A DNA stretch of 56,093 nt, from NCBI GenBank assembly GCA_902594855.1, contig CACJNS010000004.1, positions 1 through 56,093 of the forward strand. Direction: 5' to 3'. This DNA is from an uncultured SAR86 cluster bacterium (lineage in GTDB: Bacteria > Pseudomonadota > Gammaproteobacteria > Magnimaribacterales > AG-339-G14). Shown one piece after another: positions 35,829 to 45,074 of this stretch; position 1 is the first letter of the stretch, and each line of letters starts with the position of its first letter. The notes below the pieces were generated by a model. The model saw nothing but the letters and a program-made list of their open reading frames with translations. It was not told where the DNA came from and made no database searches. The translations under genes and the position numbers were made by a program.

Positions 35829-35856
35829 TAGACAATATAGAAATATTGAGGCATAT
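35829..35856 (+). promoter_or_regulatory. Possible promoter and inverted repeat upstream of the acyl-CoA carboxylase operon
   Basis: TAGACA (35829-35834) and CATATT (35852-35857) are spaced 17 bases apart, a weak sigma-70-like pair about 26 bases before the ATG. Between and overlapping them is a perfect inverted repeat, CAATAT (35833-35838), AGAA, ATATTG (35843-35848), a plausible operator. AT-richness makes chance matches common here. Confidence 0.3.
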
Positions 35857-35882
35857 TTTATTTAAAATTTCTTTAAAAAATC

Positions 35883-37514
35883 ATGTTAGAAGCACAACCA
35901 TTAAAAACTCGTTTAAACCTAAACGATGATGAATTTATTTCAAATAAAAAATCTATGCTCGGAAAGCTCGATGAGATTGATGAACTTCTCGATGAAGCTG
36001 AAGCTGGCGGTGGTCCGAGGCATCATGAAAGACTTGCTGCTAGAGGAAAGCTTCCTGTAAGAGAGAGAATTTTTAATTTTTTAGATCCTGATAGTCCATT
36101 TTTAGAGATCAGCCCACTAGCTGGTTATAAGTCTGACTATCCAGTAGGAGGAGGTTGCGTAGCCGGCATAGGAGTTTCTGCCGGTGTTGAATGTATTATT
36201 TTTGCTAATGATCCAACAGTTTTGGCTGGGGCAATGCAAGCGTTCTCAGTAAAAAAATGGATGAGAGCAATGCAAATTGCCAGAGACTGCCGCATTCCTT
36301 TTGTGCAATTTGTTGAATCAGCTGGAGGAGATTTAAGGCCTAGAGGAAACCGTTCTTCAGTCGCTCTAAATGTTGGTCATTTTGCTGAGTCAGGAAGACA
36401 GTTCTATGAGATAACTGAACTATCAAAGCTCGGTATACCAACTGTAACAATTACTTTTGGATCTTCCACTGCGGGAGGTGCTTATCAGCCGGGAATGTCA
36501 GATTACAACATTTTTGTTAAAGAACAGTCTCAGGTTTTTTTGGGTGGTCCGCCATTAGTTAAAATGGCTACAGGTGAAGAATCTGATGCTGAAAGTCTAG
36601 GCGGAGCAAAGATGCATGCTGAAAAATCTGGTTTAGCCGACTATTTTGCGGAAGATGAAATGGATGCAATAAGAATTGGAAGAGAAGTTATGTCTCATCT
36701 TGATTGGTCAAAAGAAGGTAATTCTCCTGATTCTATCTATGAAGAGCCCATTAATGATCAAGAAGATTTATTAGGTATTGTAAATCCAAGCTTGAAAAGA
36801 CCATTTGATGTTCGTGAAGTAATTTCAAGAATAGCAGATGGTTCAAGGTTTGAAGAATTTAAGCCCCTCTTTGGTCCAACAATAATATGCGGTTTCATGA
36901 AAATTCATGGGCACACAGTTGGAGTTTTGGGAAATAATGGTTCCTTATTTCCAGATTCATCTCAAAAGGCAGCTCACTTTATTCAACTTTGCAATCAGAT
37001 AAGTATCCCTCTTGTTTTTTTACAAAATATTACAGGTTTTAATATTGGAAAAGAATTTGAGCAGAATGGATCCATAAAAAAAGGGGCTCAAATGCTTAAT
37101 GCAGTTTCAAATTCTCAAGTACCTCATTTGACAGTTATTCTTGGAAACTCATACGGTGCCGGTACATATGCCATGTCTGGAAGAGAATTTGGTAATGCTT
37201 TTACCTTTTTATGGCCAACAGCAAAGATTGCCGTAATGGGAGGGGAACAAATAGCTGGAGTTATGTCGATGGTAAGAAGAGCAAAAGCTATGCGTGATGG
37301 TCTCCCCTTCGATGAAAAAGAAGATGCGAGAATTGTAGAAGGTCAAAAAATTTCTCATGACAAAGGTTCTGAAGCTTTAATAGCCACAAGTGCAATTTCC
37401 GATGATGGGATTATTGATCCAAGAGATACCAGGACAGTTCTTGGTATTTGCCTTTCTGTTGTAAACAATAAAGAGGTTAAGGGATCAGATGGATTTGGAG
37501 TCTTCAGACTATGA
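35883..37514 (+). CDS. Acyl-CoA carboxylase, carboxyltransferase (beta) subunit, MCC/GCC type
   Basis: A 543-residue biotin-dependent carboxyltransferase. It transfers carboxyl from carboxybiotin to an acyl-CoA. Two crotonase-fold halves are visible; GSSTAGGAYQPGMSDY in the first half and the pair FLQNITGFNIG and GNSYGAGTYAMSGREF in the second are typical of the methylcrotonyl-CoA and geranyl-CoA carboxylase group rather than of acetyl- or propionyl-CoA enzymes. The stop overlaps the biotin carboxylase start by 4 bases, so both subunits are co-translated. The nearby AtuA-like gene favours a branched or terpenoid acyl-CoA, but the substrate cannot be fixed by eye. Confidence 0.9.
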   Translation: MLEAQPLKTRLNLNDDEFISNKKSMLGKLDEIDELLDEAEAGGGPRHHERLAARGKLPVRERIFNFLDPDSPFLEISPLAGYKSDYPVGGGCVAGIGVSAGVECIIFANDPTVLAGAMQAFSVKKWMRAMQIARDCRIPFVQFVESAGGDLRPRGNRSSVALNVGHFAESGRQFYEITELSKLGIPTVTITFGSSTAGGAYQPGMSDYNIFVKEQSQVFLGGPPLVKMATGEESDAESLGGAKMHAEKSGLADYFAEDEMDAIRIGREVMSHLDWSKEGNSPDSIYEEPINDQEDLLGIVNPSLKRPFDVREVISRIADGSRFEEFKPLFGPTIICGFMKIHGHTVGVLGNNGSLFPDSSQKAAHFIQLCNQISIPLVFLQNITGFNIGKEFEQNGSIKKGAQMLNAVSNSQVPHLTVILGNSYGAGTYAMSGREFGNAFTFLWPTAKIAVMGGEQIAGVMSMVRRAKAMRDGLPFDEKEDARIVEGQKISHDKGSEALIATSAISDDGIIDPRDTRTVLGICLSVVNNKEVKGSDGFGVFRL

Positions 37515-39433
37515 TCATTAAAAAATTACTAATTGCAAATAGAGGAGAAATTGCAAGTAGAGTCATCAGCAGTGCTCAAGATATGGGAATCTCATGTGTT
37601 GCTATTTATACAGAAGATGATGCTAATTCACCTTATGTTAAAGAGGCTGATGAAGCTTATAAATTAGAAGGCAGTTATTTGGATGCAAAAGAAATAATTT
37701 CTATTGCAACATATTCAGGTTCTCATGCAATTCATCCGGGATATGGCTTTTTATCTGAAAATGCTGGGTTTGCAAATTCTGTGAAAAAAGCAGGGATCAT
37801 TTGGATAGGACCAAGTGGGAATGTCATTAAAAAAATGGGAGATAAAATTACCTCTAAGAAACTTGCTGAAAAGGCTGGTGTTCCGACTCTTCCTATGACT
37901 TCTGATGCCAAAGATGCAAAAAAAATTGGATATCCAATTCTTGTTAAAGCTTCCGCTGGAGGAGGTGGTAAAGGGATGAGAATTGTTGAAGATCCCAAAA
38001 AGTTAAAAGAGAGCATATCAGCTGCAGAGCGTGAAGCCGAAAGCGGTTTTGGCGATAAAAGAGTTTTTTTAGAAAGATATGTAGAAAAATCTCGTCACAT
38101 AGAGATTCAAATTTTAGGTGATTCTTTTGGAAACGTTGTTCACTTAGGAGAAAGAGAGTGCTCAATTCAAAGAAGACATCAAAAAATAGTTGAAGAATCT
38201 CCTTCTACAGTTATTGATCAAGAGCTCAGAGACAAAATTGGATCTGCAGCTGTTCAGCTTGCTTCTGCACTTAAATATGAATCTGCAGGAACAGTTGAAT
38301 TTTTATTTGATGATAAAACCAAAGAATTCTTTTTTTTAGAAGTAAACACGAGACTCCAAGTAGAACATCCGGTGACAGAAGAGGTAACTGGTCTAGATCT
38401 TGTTAAAGAGCAAATAAAGATTGCTCAAGGCAATGAATTAGAGTTTGTTCAAGATGATGTTGAATTGATAGGTTCATCAATCGAAGTTAGGCTTTATGCG
38501 GAAGATCCTGCAAATGAATTTCTCCCAGTTACTGGAGATATAATTGCCTTCGATCCATGCGATAACCCTTCTGTGCGCTGGGATGTAGGGATTGAAAAAG
38601 GAACTGTTGTGTCCTCAAATTTTGATCCAATGCTTGGAAAAGTTATTTCCTATGCTGAAACTAGAGAGGAAGCTGCTCAAAAGCTAGCTTTGGCTCTTGA
38701 AAGAAGTCATTTTGGTGGCATGAGGACAAACCGTGATTATCTTATTTCAATCCTAAGGTCTGAAGATTTTCTCAAAGGAAAAACAACAACCGACTTTGTC
38801 GAGAGAGTAAGTCTCAACACAGAAATTGATCTATCGGAAAGTGAAATTTTTGATCATGCTGTTGCGGTAGCCATGTGGAATCAAGCTAAAAACAGAGAAA
38901 ATGCAGGTGTTCTTTCTAACATTCAATCTGGTTGGCATAACGCAAGGCTTCCATATCAAAAAGTAGATTTAATTTTTGGTGATGATGTTATTGAGGTCAA
39001 ATATAAGTCAAAAAGAGGTGGAGACTTTTGTCTTTCAGACGATGCTTCAGTAAGAATTTATGAATTTGATGATGAATCTATAGATATTGAAATTGATGGA
39101 AAAAGGATAATTTCAAAAATTACATACCATGAAGGTAAGTTTCTTATTCAAACCATTAAGGGAGACTTATTGTTTGAGATGAAAGAAAGATTTGAGTCCA
39201 GCTCCATAAACGAAATAGCCGGTGGTTTAACTGCTCCTATGCCTGGAAAAGTGGTTGATGTACCTGTCAAAAAAAATGAGTCTGTTAAGTCTGGCCAAAC
39301 TTTAGTGATTCTAGAAGCTATGAAAATGGAGCATAAGGTAACTGCTCCAAGTGATGGAAACGTTAAAGAAGTATTGATTGCTGTTGGAGATCAGGTTGAG
39401 AGCGGCTCAACTTTAGTGATTTTAGAAGATTAA
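37511..39433 (+). CDS. Acyl-CoA carboxylase, biotin carboxylase/BCCP (alpha) subunit
   Basis: A 640-residue protein that carboxylates its own biotin with ATP and bicarbonate and hands it to the beta subunit. It has the N-terminal BC domain (LIANRGEIASRVI), an ATP-grasp with glycine-rich loop KASAGGGGKGMRI, EVNTRLQVEHPVTE near residue 290, and a C-terminal biotinyl domain with the biotin Lys in EAMKMEH. It is the same fused layout as MccA, AtuF and LiuD. It is convergent with the enoyl-CoA hydratase gene, overlapping by 4 bases. Confidence 0.94.
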   Translation: MIIKKLLIANRGEIASRVISSAQDMGISCVAIYTEDDANSPYVKEADEAYKLEGSYLDAKEIISIATYSGSHAIHPGYGFLSENAGFANSVKKAGIIWIGPSGNVIKKMGDKITSKKLAEKAGVPTLPMTSDAKDAKKIGYPILVKASAGGGGKGMRIVEDPKKLKESISAAEREAESGFGDKRVFLERYVEKSRHIEIQILGDSFGNVVHLGERECSIQRRHQKIVEESPSTVIDQELRDKIGSAAVQLASALKYESAGTVEFLFDDKTKEFFFLEVNTRLQVEHPVTEEVTGLDLVKEQIKIAQGNELEFVQDDVELIGSSIEVRLYAEDPANEFLPVTGDIIAFDPCDNPSVRWDVGIEKGTVVSSNFDPMLGKVISYAETREEAAQKLALALERSHFGGMRTNRDYLISILRSEDFLKGKTTTDFVERVSLNTEIDLSESEIFDHAVAVAMWNQAKNRENAGVLSNIQSGWHNARLPYQKVDLIFGDDVIEVKYKSKRGGDFCLSDDASVRIYEFDDESIDIEIDGKRIISKITYHEGKFLIQTIKGDLLFEMKERFESSSINEIAGGLTAPMPGKVVDVPVKKNESVKSGQTLVILEAMKMEHKVTAPSDGNVKEVLIAVGDQVESGSTLVILED

Positions 39434-40218
39434 TCCCACTTTGGTTCTCTTTTTTCCAAAAACGCTGAAATGCCCTCTTTAGCATCTGGACCCGCAAAGG
39501 TTTCCGCACTTTTTTTACCTAAATAAGGTAAAGCTTCATCAAAATTCATTCCATCCTGATTAACATAGGCTTCCAATCCAAATTGCATAGTACCCGGAGC
39601 AAGATTAGCAAGGTCACTTGCAAGGCTATTTACCTTTTCATCTAATTGATCGTTGGGTACAGATTCATTTATTAAACCCCACTCCTCTGCTTTTTTTGCA
39701 TCAATCGCTTGGCCTCTCATACAGAAATCTAATCCAGCTCTTTTAGGCATTACTCTAAATAGGCCTGCCATTACCATATGCGGCCAAACTCCTCTGAGTA
39801 TTTCTGGTGCTGAAAATTTTGCATTTTCCACTGCAATAGCATGAGTGCAATTCGTAACCATCAATAATGCGCCGGCATGGACAGAACCCTGAATTTTGCA
39901 AATTACGGGTTTATATAAATGCCTTATGGACATACTTATGTCATCAGAGCCTTCTATCCTCGGAACATTTGATTCTTCTTGTTTTCTATTTAAATCTGCT
40001 CCAGCACAAAAAACGTCGCCTTCGGCAGCGATGATAACTACCCTGATACTTCTTTCTTGTTTTGCGTAAGCTAGAGCATAATTAATTTCATTCATCATGA
40101 CATTATTTAAAGCGTTCTTTTTCTCTGGTCTATTCAGGGTAAGAGTTAAAACGTTGTTGGCAATGTTTAACTTTGTTGCTTGAAAATTTAAGCCCTCTAA
40201 AGATAATTTATCTGTCAT
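39430..40218 (-). CDS. Enoyl-CoA hydratase/isomerase-family protein
   Basis: A 262-residue crotonase-fold protein. It keeps FCAGADLNRK (oxyanion hole and CoA site) and the second active-site Glu position (APEILRGVWP). At the first catalytic Glu position of true hydratases, the usual G-G-G-x-E segment reads GALLMVTNCT with no Glu. This suggests an isomerase, hydrolase or methylglutaconyl/isohexenylglutaconyl-type hydratase rather than a standard beta-oxidation enzyme. It lies 8 bases after the AtuA-like gene and faces the carboxylase subunits, so it likely acts on the carboxylated product. Confidence 0.87.
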   Translation of the reverse strand: MTDKLSLEGLNFQATKLNIANNVLTLTLNRPEKKNALNNVMMNEINYALAYAKQERSIRVVIIAAEGDVFCAGADLNRKQEESNVPRIEGSDDISMSIRHLYKPVICKIQGSVHAGALLMVTNCTHAIAVENAKFSAPEILRGVWPHMVMAGLFRVMPKRAGLDFCMRGQAIDAKKAEEWGLINESVPNDQLDEKVNSLASDLANLAPGTMQFGLEAYVNQDGMNFDEALPYLGKKSAETFAGPDAKEGISAFLEKREPKWD

Positions 40219-40226
40219 ATTTTTTC

Positions 40227-41993
40227 CTATAAAAGTTGTTTGGGTGCTTGAATTATTTTTGCCCTTAAATATTCCCCGAGTGATTTAGCTTGAGGGTCCA
40301 TTCTAGTCGAAGAAGAAACTCCATCTTGAAGAATTCCACGGACATAGAAATTTAGTGAAAGAATGTTTGGTAATTCATACCTTTCAATTTCAAAGTTACT
40401 TAGATCAGGCAATAATTCCTTAAATTTGTCTACAGTTAAAAAGTCATACAGGAAAGCATAACTGTCTTTATTTTTTGCCCAAACTCCAACATTCGCACAT
40501 CCACCCTTGTCGCCTGAACGTGTTCCGTAAAGATTGCCAAATGGAACTTCTTCCAGAATTGTTTTATCAACTTCTGGATTAGAGTAAGGTTCTTTTTGAT
40601 AGAGAATCTCTTCGTAATCAAGCTGGCTGGTTGGAACCACTTCTTTCGTCTCTCCTAGAAAATGAACTTGTTCCCTAACAAATTTGCTGTCGACTAAAGC
40701 TGGCCAATATTCTATGAAAGGTCCGCTAGGTACTACCCCGCTTCTTCCTGTCCAACCAGGAAAATTAGCTAAAGCTAGTTCTACAATTTTTGCATTGAAT
40801 AATCTGCCAACTTTATCAGCATCCTTAGACATGACATCAATTCTTAAGAATGCTTGGGCCTCCTCATTACTGTTTGGATTAATTTTATCGGTTCTGTGGA
40901 GTTGAACGTCTACCTTATCAAATTGTTCTCTTCCGCCTACATTTTCGAAAATTGAATCTGTAATCAAATCTGCTTTTTCTTCTATATCTAAACCTGTTAA
41001 TAAAAGTTCAATTCCGTTTCTGAAACCTCCAGCTAAATTAATACAAACCTTATGTTTGTCTGGAGGGCTGCTTCCTTTGCAACCACTGACATAAACTCTA
41101 TCGTTGGATTCTTGTTCGATTTTTAGAGTATCAAAATTGGCAATTACGTCAGGATTAATATATGCGGGACTGCTTATTTCATATAGAAGTTGTGCCGTTA
41201 CAGTACCAACAGAAACCAATCCTCCGGTATTAGGATGTTTAGTAATTGTAAAATTTCCATCCTCTTCTATTTCTGCAATGGGATAACCAACGTTACTGAA
41301 TGAAGGCACTTCTCTAAAGAATGAATAATTACCTCCTGTAACTTGCGCTCCACATTCAATTAGGTGGCCAGCTGCAAGAGCACCAGCTAATTTATCGTAG
41401 TCATTTCTTTGCCAATTGAACTTCCAGGCGGCAGGACCAATTACTACTGCAGCATCTGTGACTCTTGGACAAATAACCACATCTGCTCCTGAGTCCAGCG
41501 CTTCTTTAATACCCCAAGCGCCAAAGTAAGCATTTGCAGTTACAGCTTTTTTATCATAATCAAAAAGAGATACATTCGTATCAATATTTTTTATTTCCTC
41601 TCCTAATTCATTTAATTTTGATAATTCAGGCATGAGGTCATCACCATCGATATAAGCTACTTTTAACTCTAAGTTGAGTTCTGAAACGATGTCTTCAATC
41701 ATTGAAGCCATGCCTTTTGGGTTTAATCCCCCTGCATTGGTAACAATTTTTATTCCTTCTTGCTGACATTTTTCGGCTACATCCTTAAATTGTTTTAAAA
41801 AGGTTCCCACATAACCATGATCTTCACCTCTTTTAAGCTTTTGGTTATAAAGAATGGTCATAGTTAATTCAGCCAAGTAATCTCCAGTTAGAACATCTAT
41901 CGGACCTCCATCAACCATATCCTTAGCAGCAGAGAGTTTATCTCCATAGAAACCGCTGCAATTTGCAATTTTTATTACTTCATTTTTTGTCAT
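40227..41993 (-). CDS. AtuA-like protein (DUF1446 plus C-terminal AtuA domain)
   Basis: A 588-residue cytoplasmic protein of the DUF1446/AtuA family. The N-terminal part starts IANCSGFYGDKLSAAKDMV and contains TNAGGLNPKGM and DVVICPRVTDAA; the C-terminal part has LYGTRSGDKGGCANVGVW, the AtuA_C signature. AtuA is required for growth on acyclic terpenes in Pseudomonas, but its reaction is not known. Here it heads a gene pair with an enoyl-CoA hydratase-like enzyme next to an acyl-CoA carboxylase, the same set (AtuA, C, E, F) as in the atu cluster, although atuB- and atuD-type genes are not adjacent. Confidence 0.9.
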   Translation of the reverse strand: MTKNEVIKIANCSGFYGDKLSAAKDMVDGGPIDVLTGDYLAELTMTILYNQKLKRGEDHGYVGTFLKQFKDVAEKCQQEGIKIVTNAGGLNPKGMASMIEDIVSELNLELKVAYIDGDDLMPELSKLNELGEEIKNIDTNVSLFDYDKKAVTANAYFGAWGIKEALDSGADVVICPRVTDAAVVIGPAAWKFNWQRNDYDKLAGALAAGHLIECGAQVTGGNYSFFREVPSFSNVGYPIAEIEEDGNFTITKHPNTGGLVSVGTVTAQLLYEISSPAYINPDVIANFDTLKIEQESNDRVYVSGCKGSSPPDKHKVCINLAGGFRNGIELLLTGLDIEEKADLITDSIFENVGGREQFDKVDVQLHRTDKINPNSNEEAQAFLRIDVMSKDADKVGRLFNAKIVELALANFPGWTGRSGVVPSGPFIEYWPALVDSKFVREQVHFLGETKEVVPTSQLDYEEILYQKEPYSNPEVDKTILEEVPFGNLYGTRSGDKGGCANVGVWAKNKDSYAFLYDFLTVDKFKELLPDLSNFEIERYELPNILSLNFYVRGILQDGVSSSTRMDPQAKSLGEYLRAKIIQAPKQLL

Positions 41994-42873
41994 GATTACT
42001 CTTTCTCTCGTTTAAACCCGCAATATAAATTCCTATAATCAAAATAATACCACCTAAGATCTGTTGAAATAAGAGCAGTTCATTAAAGAGAAACATACTC
42101 AATATTGCTGCCGTTAAAACTTGTAAAAGCAAAATGAGAGATGTGAATTGCGCGCTTATCTGAGATAAGCCATAAATGACTAATCCTTGTCCAATGATTT
42201 GAACCAGCGTGGACTGTAATAAAAGATTCCCTGCTCCCTGAAGAGAAATTGGGAACTTTATACCGGTCTCAAAAAAACCAAGAGCTAAAAGAGGAATGCA
42301 ACCAAACAAAGCTGAGTAAAGCATGAGCTGAAATGTATCTAAATTGCTTGATAGTCTTCTCACAGATACCAAATATCCTGCATAAAAAATTGCAGCCAGC
42401 AAAGAAAGTAAGTCCCCTCTAAGGTTTTTGCCTAAAAAAACATCAAAATTTTGAAGATTAAGAATAATTAAGCTGACGCCTATAAAAGAAAGAATTAAGG
42501 AGATTAGAAACAATTTACTAATTCTTTCCTTAAAAAATAAAAAGGATATGATGCCGACGTATATTGGCGCAGTGTTAACTAACAAAGCCGCATTAGTTAC
42601 AGGAGTGATCATGATTGCCGTATGCCATAGTGCAATGTCTGCACCAAAAAATATTCCAGGCAATGCAAGAATATAAAGATTTGTATTTACGAAAAATTTC
42701 TTGCCTTTAATAGCTCCGTAAATCAGTAAAATTAAGAAAGCAAAAAAGAAACGATAAAACCCTGTCATCGAGGGAGAAACTTCACTGTAACGCATAAGTA
42801 TTGGAGCTAATCCAATTAATATCGCACCGATTACCGTGGAAAGGTAAAAAGGATATTTATTTTGAACACTCAT
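41980..42873 (-). CDS. EamA/DMT-family membrane transporter
   Basis: A 297-residue inner-membrane protein with about ten hydrophobic segments in two EamA repeats (MRYSEVSPSMTGFYRFFFAF and AIFYAGYLVSVRRL regions), characteristic of the drug/metabolite transporter superfamily. I take the ATG at 42871-42873 as start; an upstream in-frame TTG would add six polar residues. Its end overlaps the AtuA start by 14 bases, so it likely belongs to the same message, possibly exporting or importing a metabolite of that pathway. Substrate unknown. Confidence 0.87.
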   Translation of the reverse strand: MSVQNKYPFYLSTVIGAILIGLAPILMRYSEVSPSMTGFYRFFFAFLILLIYGAIKGKKFFVNTNLYILALPGIFFGADIALWHTAIMITPVTNAALLVNTAPIYVGIISFLFFKERISKLFLISLILSFIGVSLIILNLQNFDVFLGKNLRGDLLSLLAAIFYAGYLVSVRRLSSNLDTFQLMLYSALFGCIPLLALGFFETGIKFPISLQGAGNLLLQSTLVQIIGQGLVIYGLSQISAQFTSLILLLQVLTAAILSMFLFNELLLFQQILGGIILIIGIYIAGLNERKSNHDKK

Positions 42874-42910
42874 CTTTAAGCATTTATTCAAGATTAGCTA
42901 TACTGCACTA

Positions 42911-44269
42911 ATGAACTGGAATGATCAAAAGGACAATAGATACATCTTCACTGTTAGCGAATTAAATAATTCAGCAAAAAAAACTTTAGAAAATTCATTT
43001 TCAGATATCTGGATTAAAGGTGAGATATCAAATTTTAAATCTTATCCATCTGGGCATTGGTATTTCACTCTTAAAGATGAGGAATCTCAAATTCAATGCG
43101 TTATGTTTAAGTTCAAAAATTCATTATTAAATTTTATCCCCAAGGAAGGAGATGAATTTATTGCTTTAGGCAGTGCTTCAATGTACTTGGCAAGAGGAAA
43201 TTATCAGTTTCAAGTTGAATCACTGGAAAAAGATGGGATTGGAAAGCTTTATGAAGAATATGAAAAACTTAAAACTAGACTGAACAATCAAGGATTATTT
43301 GATGAAAGCAACAAATTAGAAATACCTAGCTATCCTCAAAAAATTGCATTGATTACATCTGAAAAAGGAGCGGTGCTTCAAGATATTAAGAATGTCTTAA
43401 ATAGAAGAGCCCCGAGTATTGAGGTCAATTTATTCTCATCTCTTGTTCAAGGAGAGGAGGCAGAACAGAGTATCCTCAACAACTTAAATCTGATAAATGA
43501 AATTCAACCACAATATAAATATGATCTGCTCGTATTTGCCAGAGGTGGAGGATCGATTGAAGATCTGTGGGTTTTTAATTCAGAAAAAATTGCTTTAGCA
43601 ATATCTAAACTAAATATTCCAACTATAAGTGCAATTGGTCATGAGACAGATTTTACAATATGTGATTTTGTTTGTGACTTAAGAGCACCAACTCCGTCCG
43701 GTGCAGCGGAAATTATTTCTTCAGAAATATTTCAAATTTCTAATTCTTTAGAAAATTATGAAAAATTTTTAAATAAGGTTTTTTTTAATAATTTAAATTT
43801 TCTTAATCAAGAAGTTAAAAACCTTAGTCAAAGAATCATAAACCCATTGAATAAAATAAATGAAAATTTTCTTAAACTAGATGAGAGCACTCTTAGATTG
43901 CATAATTCTTTTTTGAGTGGATTCAATAAAGTGAGGGAAATCATAAACTTCTCAAAAAGGTCCATAGATTTATTAAACCCAAATTCTAAATTGGCTCGAT
44001 TTAAGGAAAATATAGATGATAATTTATCAAAAATTAAAACGCTTCATTCAAAGCATCTTAGTGAGAAACAAAATCTCATCACATCGTATTCTTCACAGAT
44101 TGAGCAACTAAGTCCTTTCAATGTTTTAGAAAGAGGTTATTCAATTGTCAGGAATAAAAAAGGAGTTGTGGTCAAATCAATAGATGATATTTCTTTGGAA
44201 GATAAAATATCTGTCACTTCTGCGAAAATATCCTATGAAGCTGATGTTACAAATATAAATAATGATTAG
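42911..44269 (+). CDS. xseA: Exodeoxyribonuclease VII large subunit, XseA
   Basis: XseA is the catalytic subunit of a single-strand exonuclease that works in repair. The 452-residue product begins with an OB-fold (FTVSELNNSAKKTLENSF, IKGEISNFK, HWYFTLKD) and continues with the nuclease core (ITSEKGAVLQDI, ARGGGSIEDLWVFN, SAIGHETDFTICDFVCDLRAPTPS). A coiled-coil middle and a C-terminal strand (LERGYSIVRNKKG) follow. All hallmarks are present. A TATACT hexamer lies 6 bases before the ATG. It overlaps the M23 peptidase gene by 8 bases. The xseB small subunit is not in this window. Confidence 0.95.
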   Translation: MNWNDQKDNRYIFTVSELNNSAKKTLENSFSDIWIKGEISNFKSYPSGHWYFTLKDEESQIQCVMFKFKNSLLNFIPKEGDEFIALGSASMYLARGNYQFQVESLEKDGIGKLYEEYEKLKTRLNNQGLFDESNKLEIPSYPQKIALITSEKGAVLQDIKNVLNRRAPSIEVNLFSSLVQGEEAEQSILNNLNLINEIQPQYKYDLLVFARGGGSIEDLWVFNSEKIALAISKLNIPTISAIGHETDFTICDFVCDLRAPTPSGAAEIISSEIFQISNSLENYEKFLNKVFFNNLNFLNQEVKNLSQRIINPLNKINENFLKLDESTLRLHNSFLSGFNKVREIINFSKRSIDLLNPNSKLARFKENIDDNLSKIKTLHSKHLSEKQNLITSYSSQIEQLSPFNVLERGYSIVRNKKGVVVKSIDDISLEDKISVTSAKISYEADVTNINND

Positions 44270-45074
44270 AAAATTATTTCCGATAATTTTTTTAATTGTT
44301 ATTTCCTGTTCAAATAAAATAATAAGTATTAAAAACGACTGTAACTTTCCTAAATCTAATCTTGTTCCAGGCGGACACATCACAGTTACTTCAAATGATT
44401 ATCAGGAAAATTTTCAAGGTATTCAGTGTTTTAATAGCGATAAAACCTTTACTTTGGTTTACCCAGTCCCATTGGAGCTTAAAAACCAAAGAATTTATGT
44501 CTCTGATAGAGTTTTTGTTATTCAAGAAAAAAAATTTAGGGAGTCCAGAATCACTATAGAGGACCAAAATTTTATAAAAATATCTCCTGAATCAAGGAAA
44601 AGAATAAGAGAAGAACAAGTAATATTAAATTCCAAATATGCAGTTAACTCAGATCAAATAAATTTAAATTGGCCTATGATTCAGCCAGTTTCTGGTTATA
44701 TTTCAAGTAGATTTGGATTGCGTAGATTTATAAATGGTTCTCCTAGAAACCGCCATCTCGGTCTTGATATTGCTAATAGCGAAGGTACAAAAATAATTGC
44801 TCCATTAAATGGAAGAGTCATTTTTGTAGGAAACCTTTTTTACAAAGGGAACAATATAATACTTGATCATGGGAATGGATTTCTTTCTTCTTATTCTCAT
44901 TTAAATGAGATATTTGTAAACGAGAATGAATATCTTGAAAAGGGTCAACTAATTGGAACCGTTGGCTCTTCAGGAAGGGTGACCGGCCCTCATTTACATT
45001 TTGAAATCTTCATTAAGGGAAGAAGAATTGATCCCGAAGGTCTAATTAATGAGCTCCAATCTTTGGATTATTGA
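44262..45074 (+). CDS. M23-family (LytM) metallopeptidase lipoprotein
   Basis: A 270-residue lipoprotein (signal peptide ending IVIS-C, Cys16). The C-terminal M23 domain keeps the zinc ligands HLGLD and HLHFE and the loop RFGLRR, so it is probably an active peptidoglycan endopeptidase rather than a degenerate activator. The middle has no LysM repeat that I can see. Such enzymes cut cross-links during growth or division. It is translated with xseA and convergent with the TlpA-like gene, overlapping it by 33 bases. Confidence 0.9.
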   Translation: MIRKLFPIIFLIVISCSNKIISIKNDCNFPKSNLVPGGHITVTSNDYQENFQGIQCFNSDKTFTLVYPVPLELKNQRIYVSDRVFVIQEKKFRESRITIEDQNFIKISPESRKRIREEQVILNSKYAVNSDQINLNWPMIQPVSGYISSRFGLRRFINGSPRNRHLGLDIANSEGTKIIAPLNGRVIFVGNLFYKGNNIILDHGNGFLSSYSHLNEIFVNENEYLEKGQLIGTVGSSGRVTGPHLHFEIFIKGRRIDPEGLINELQSLDY

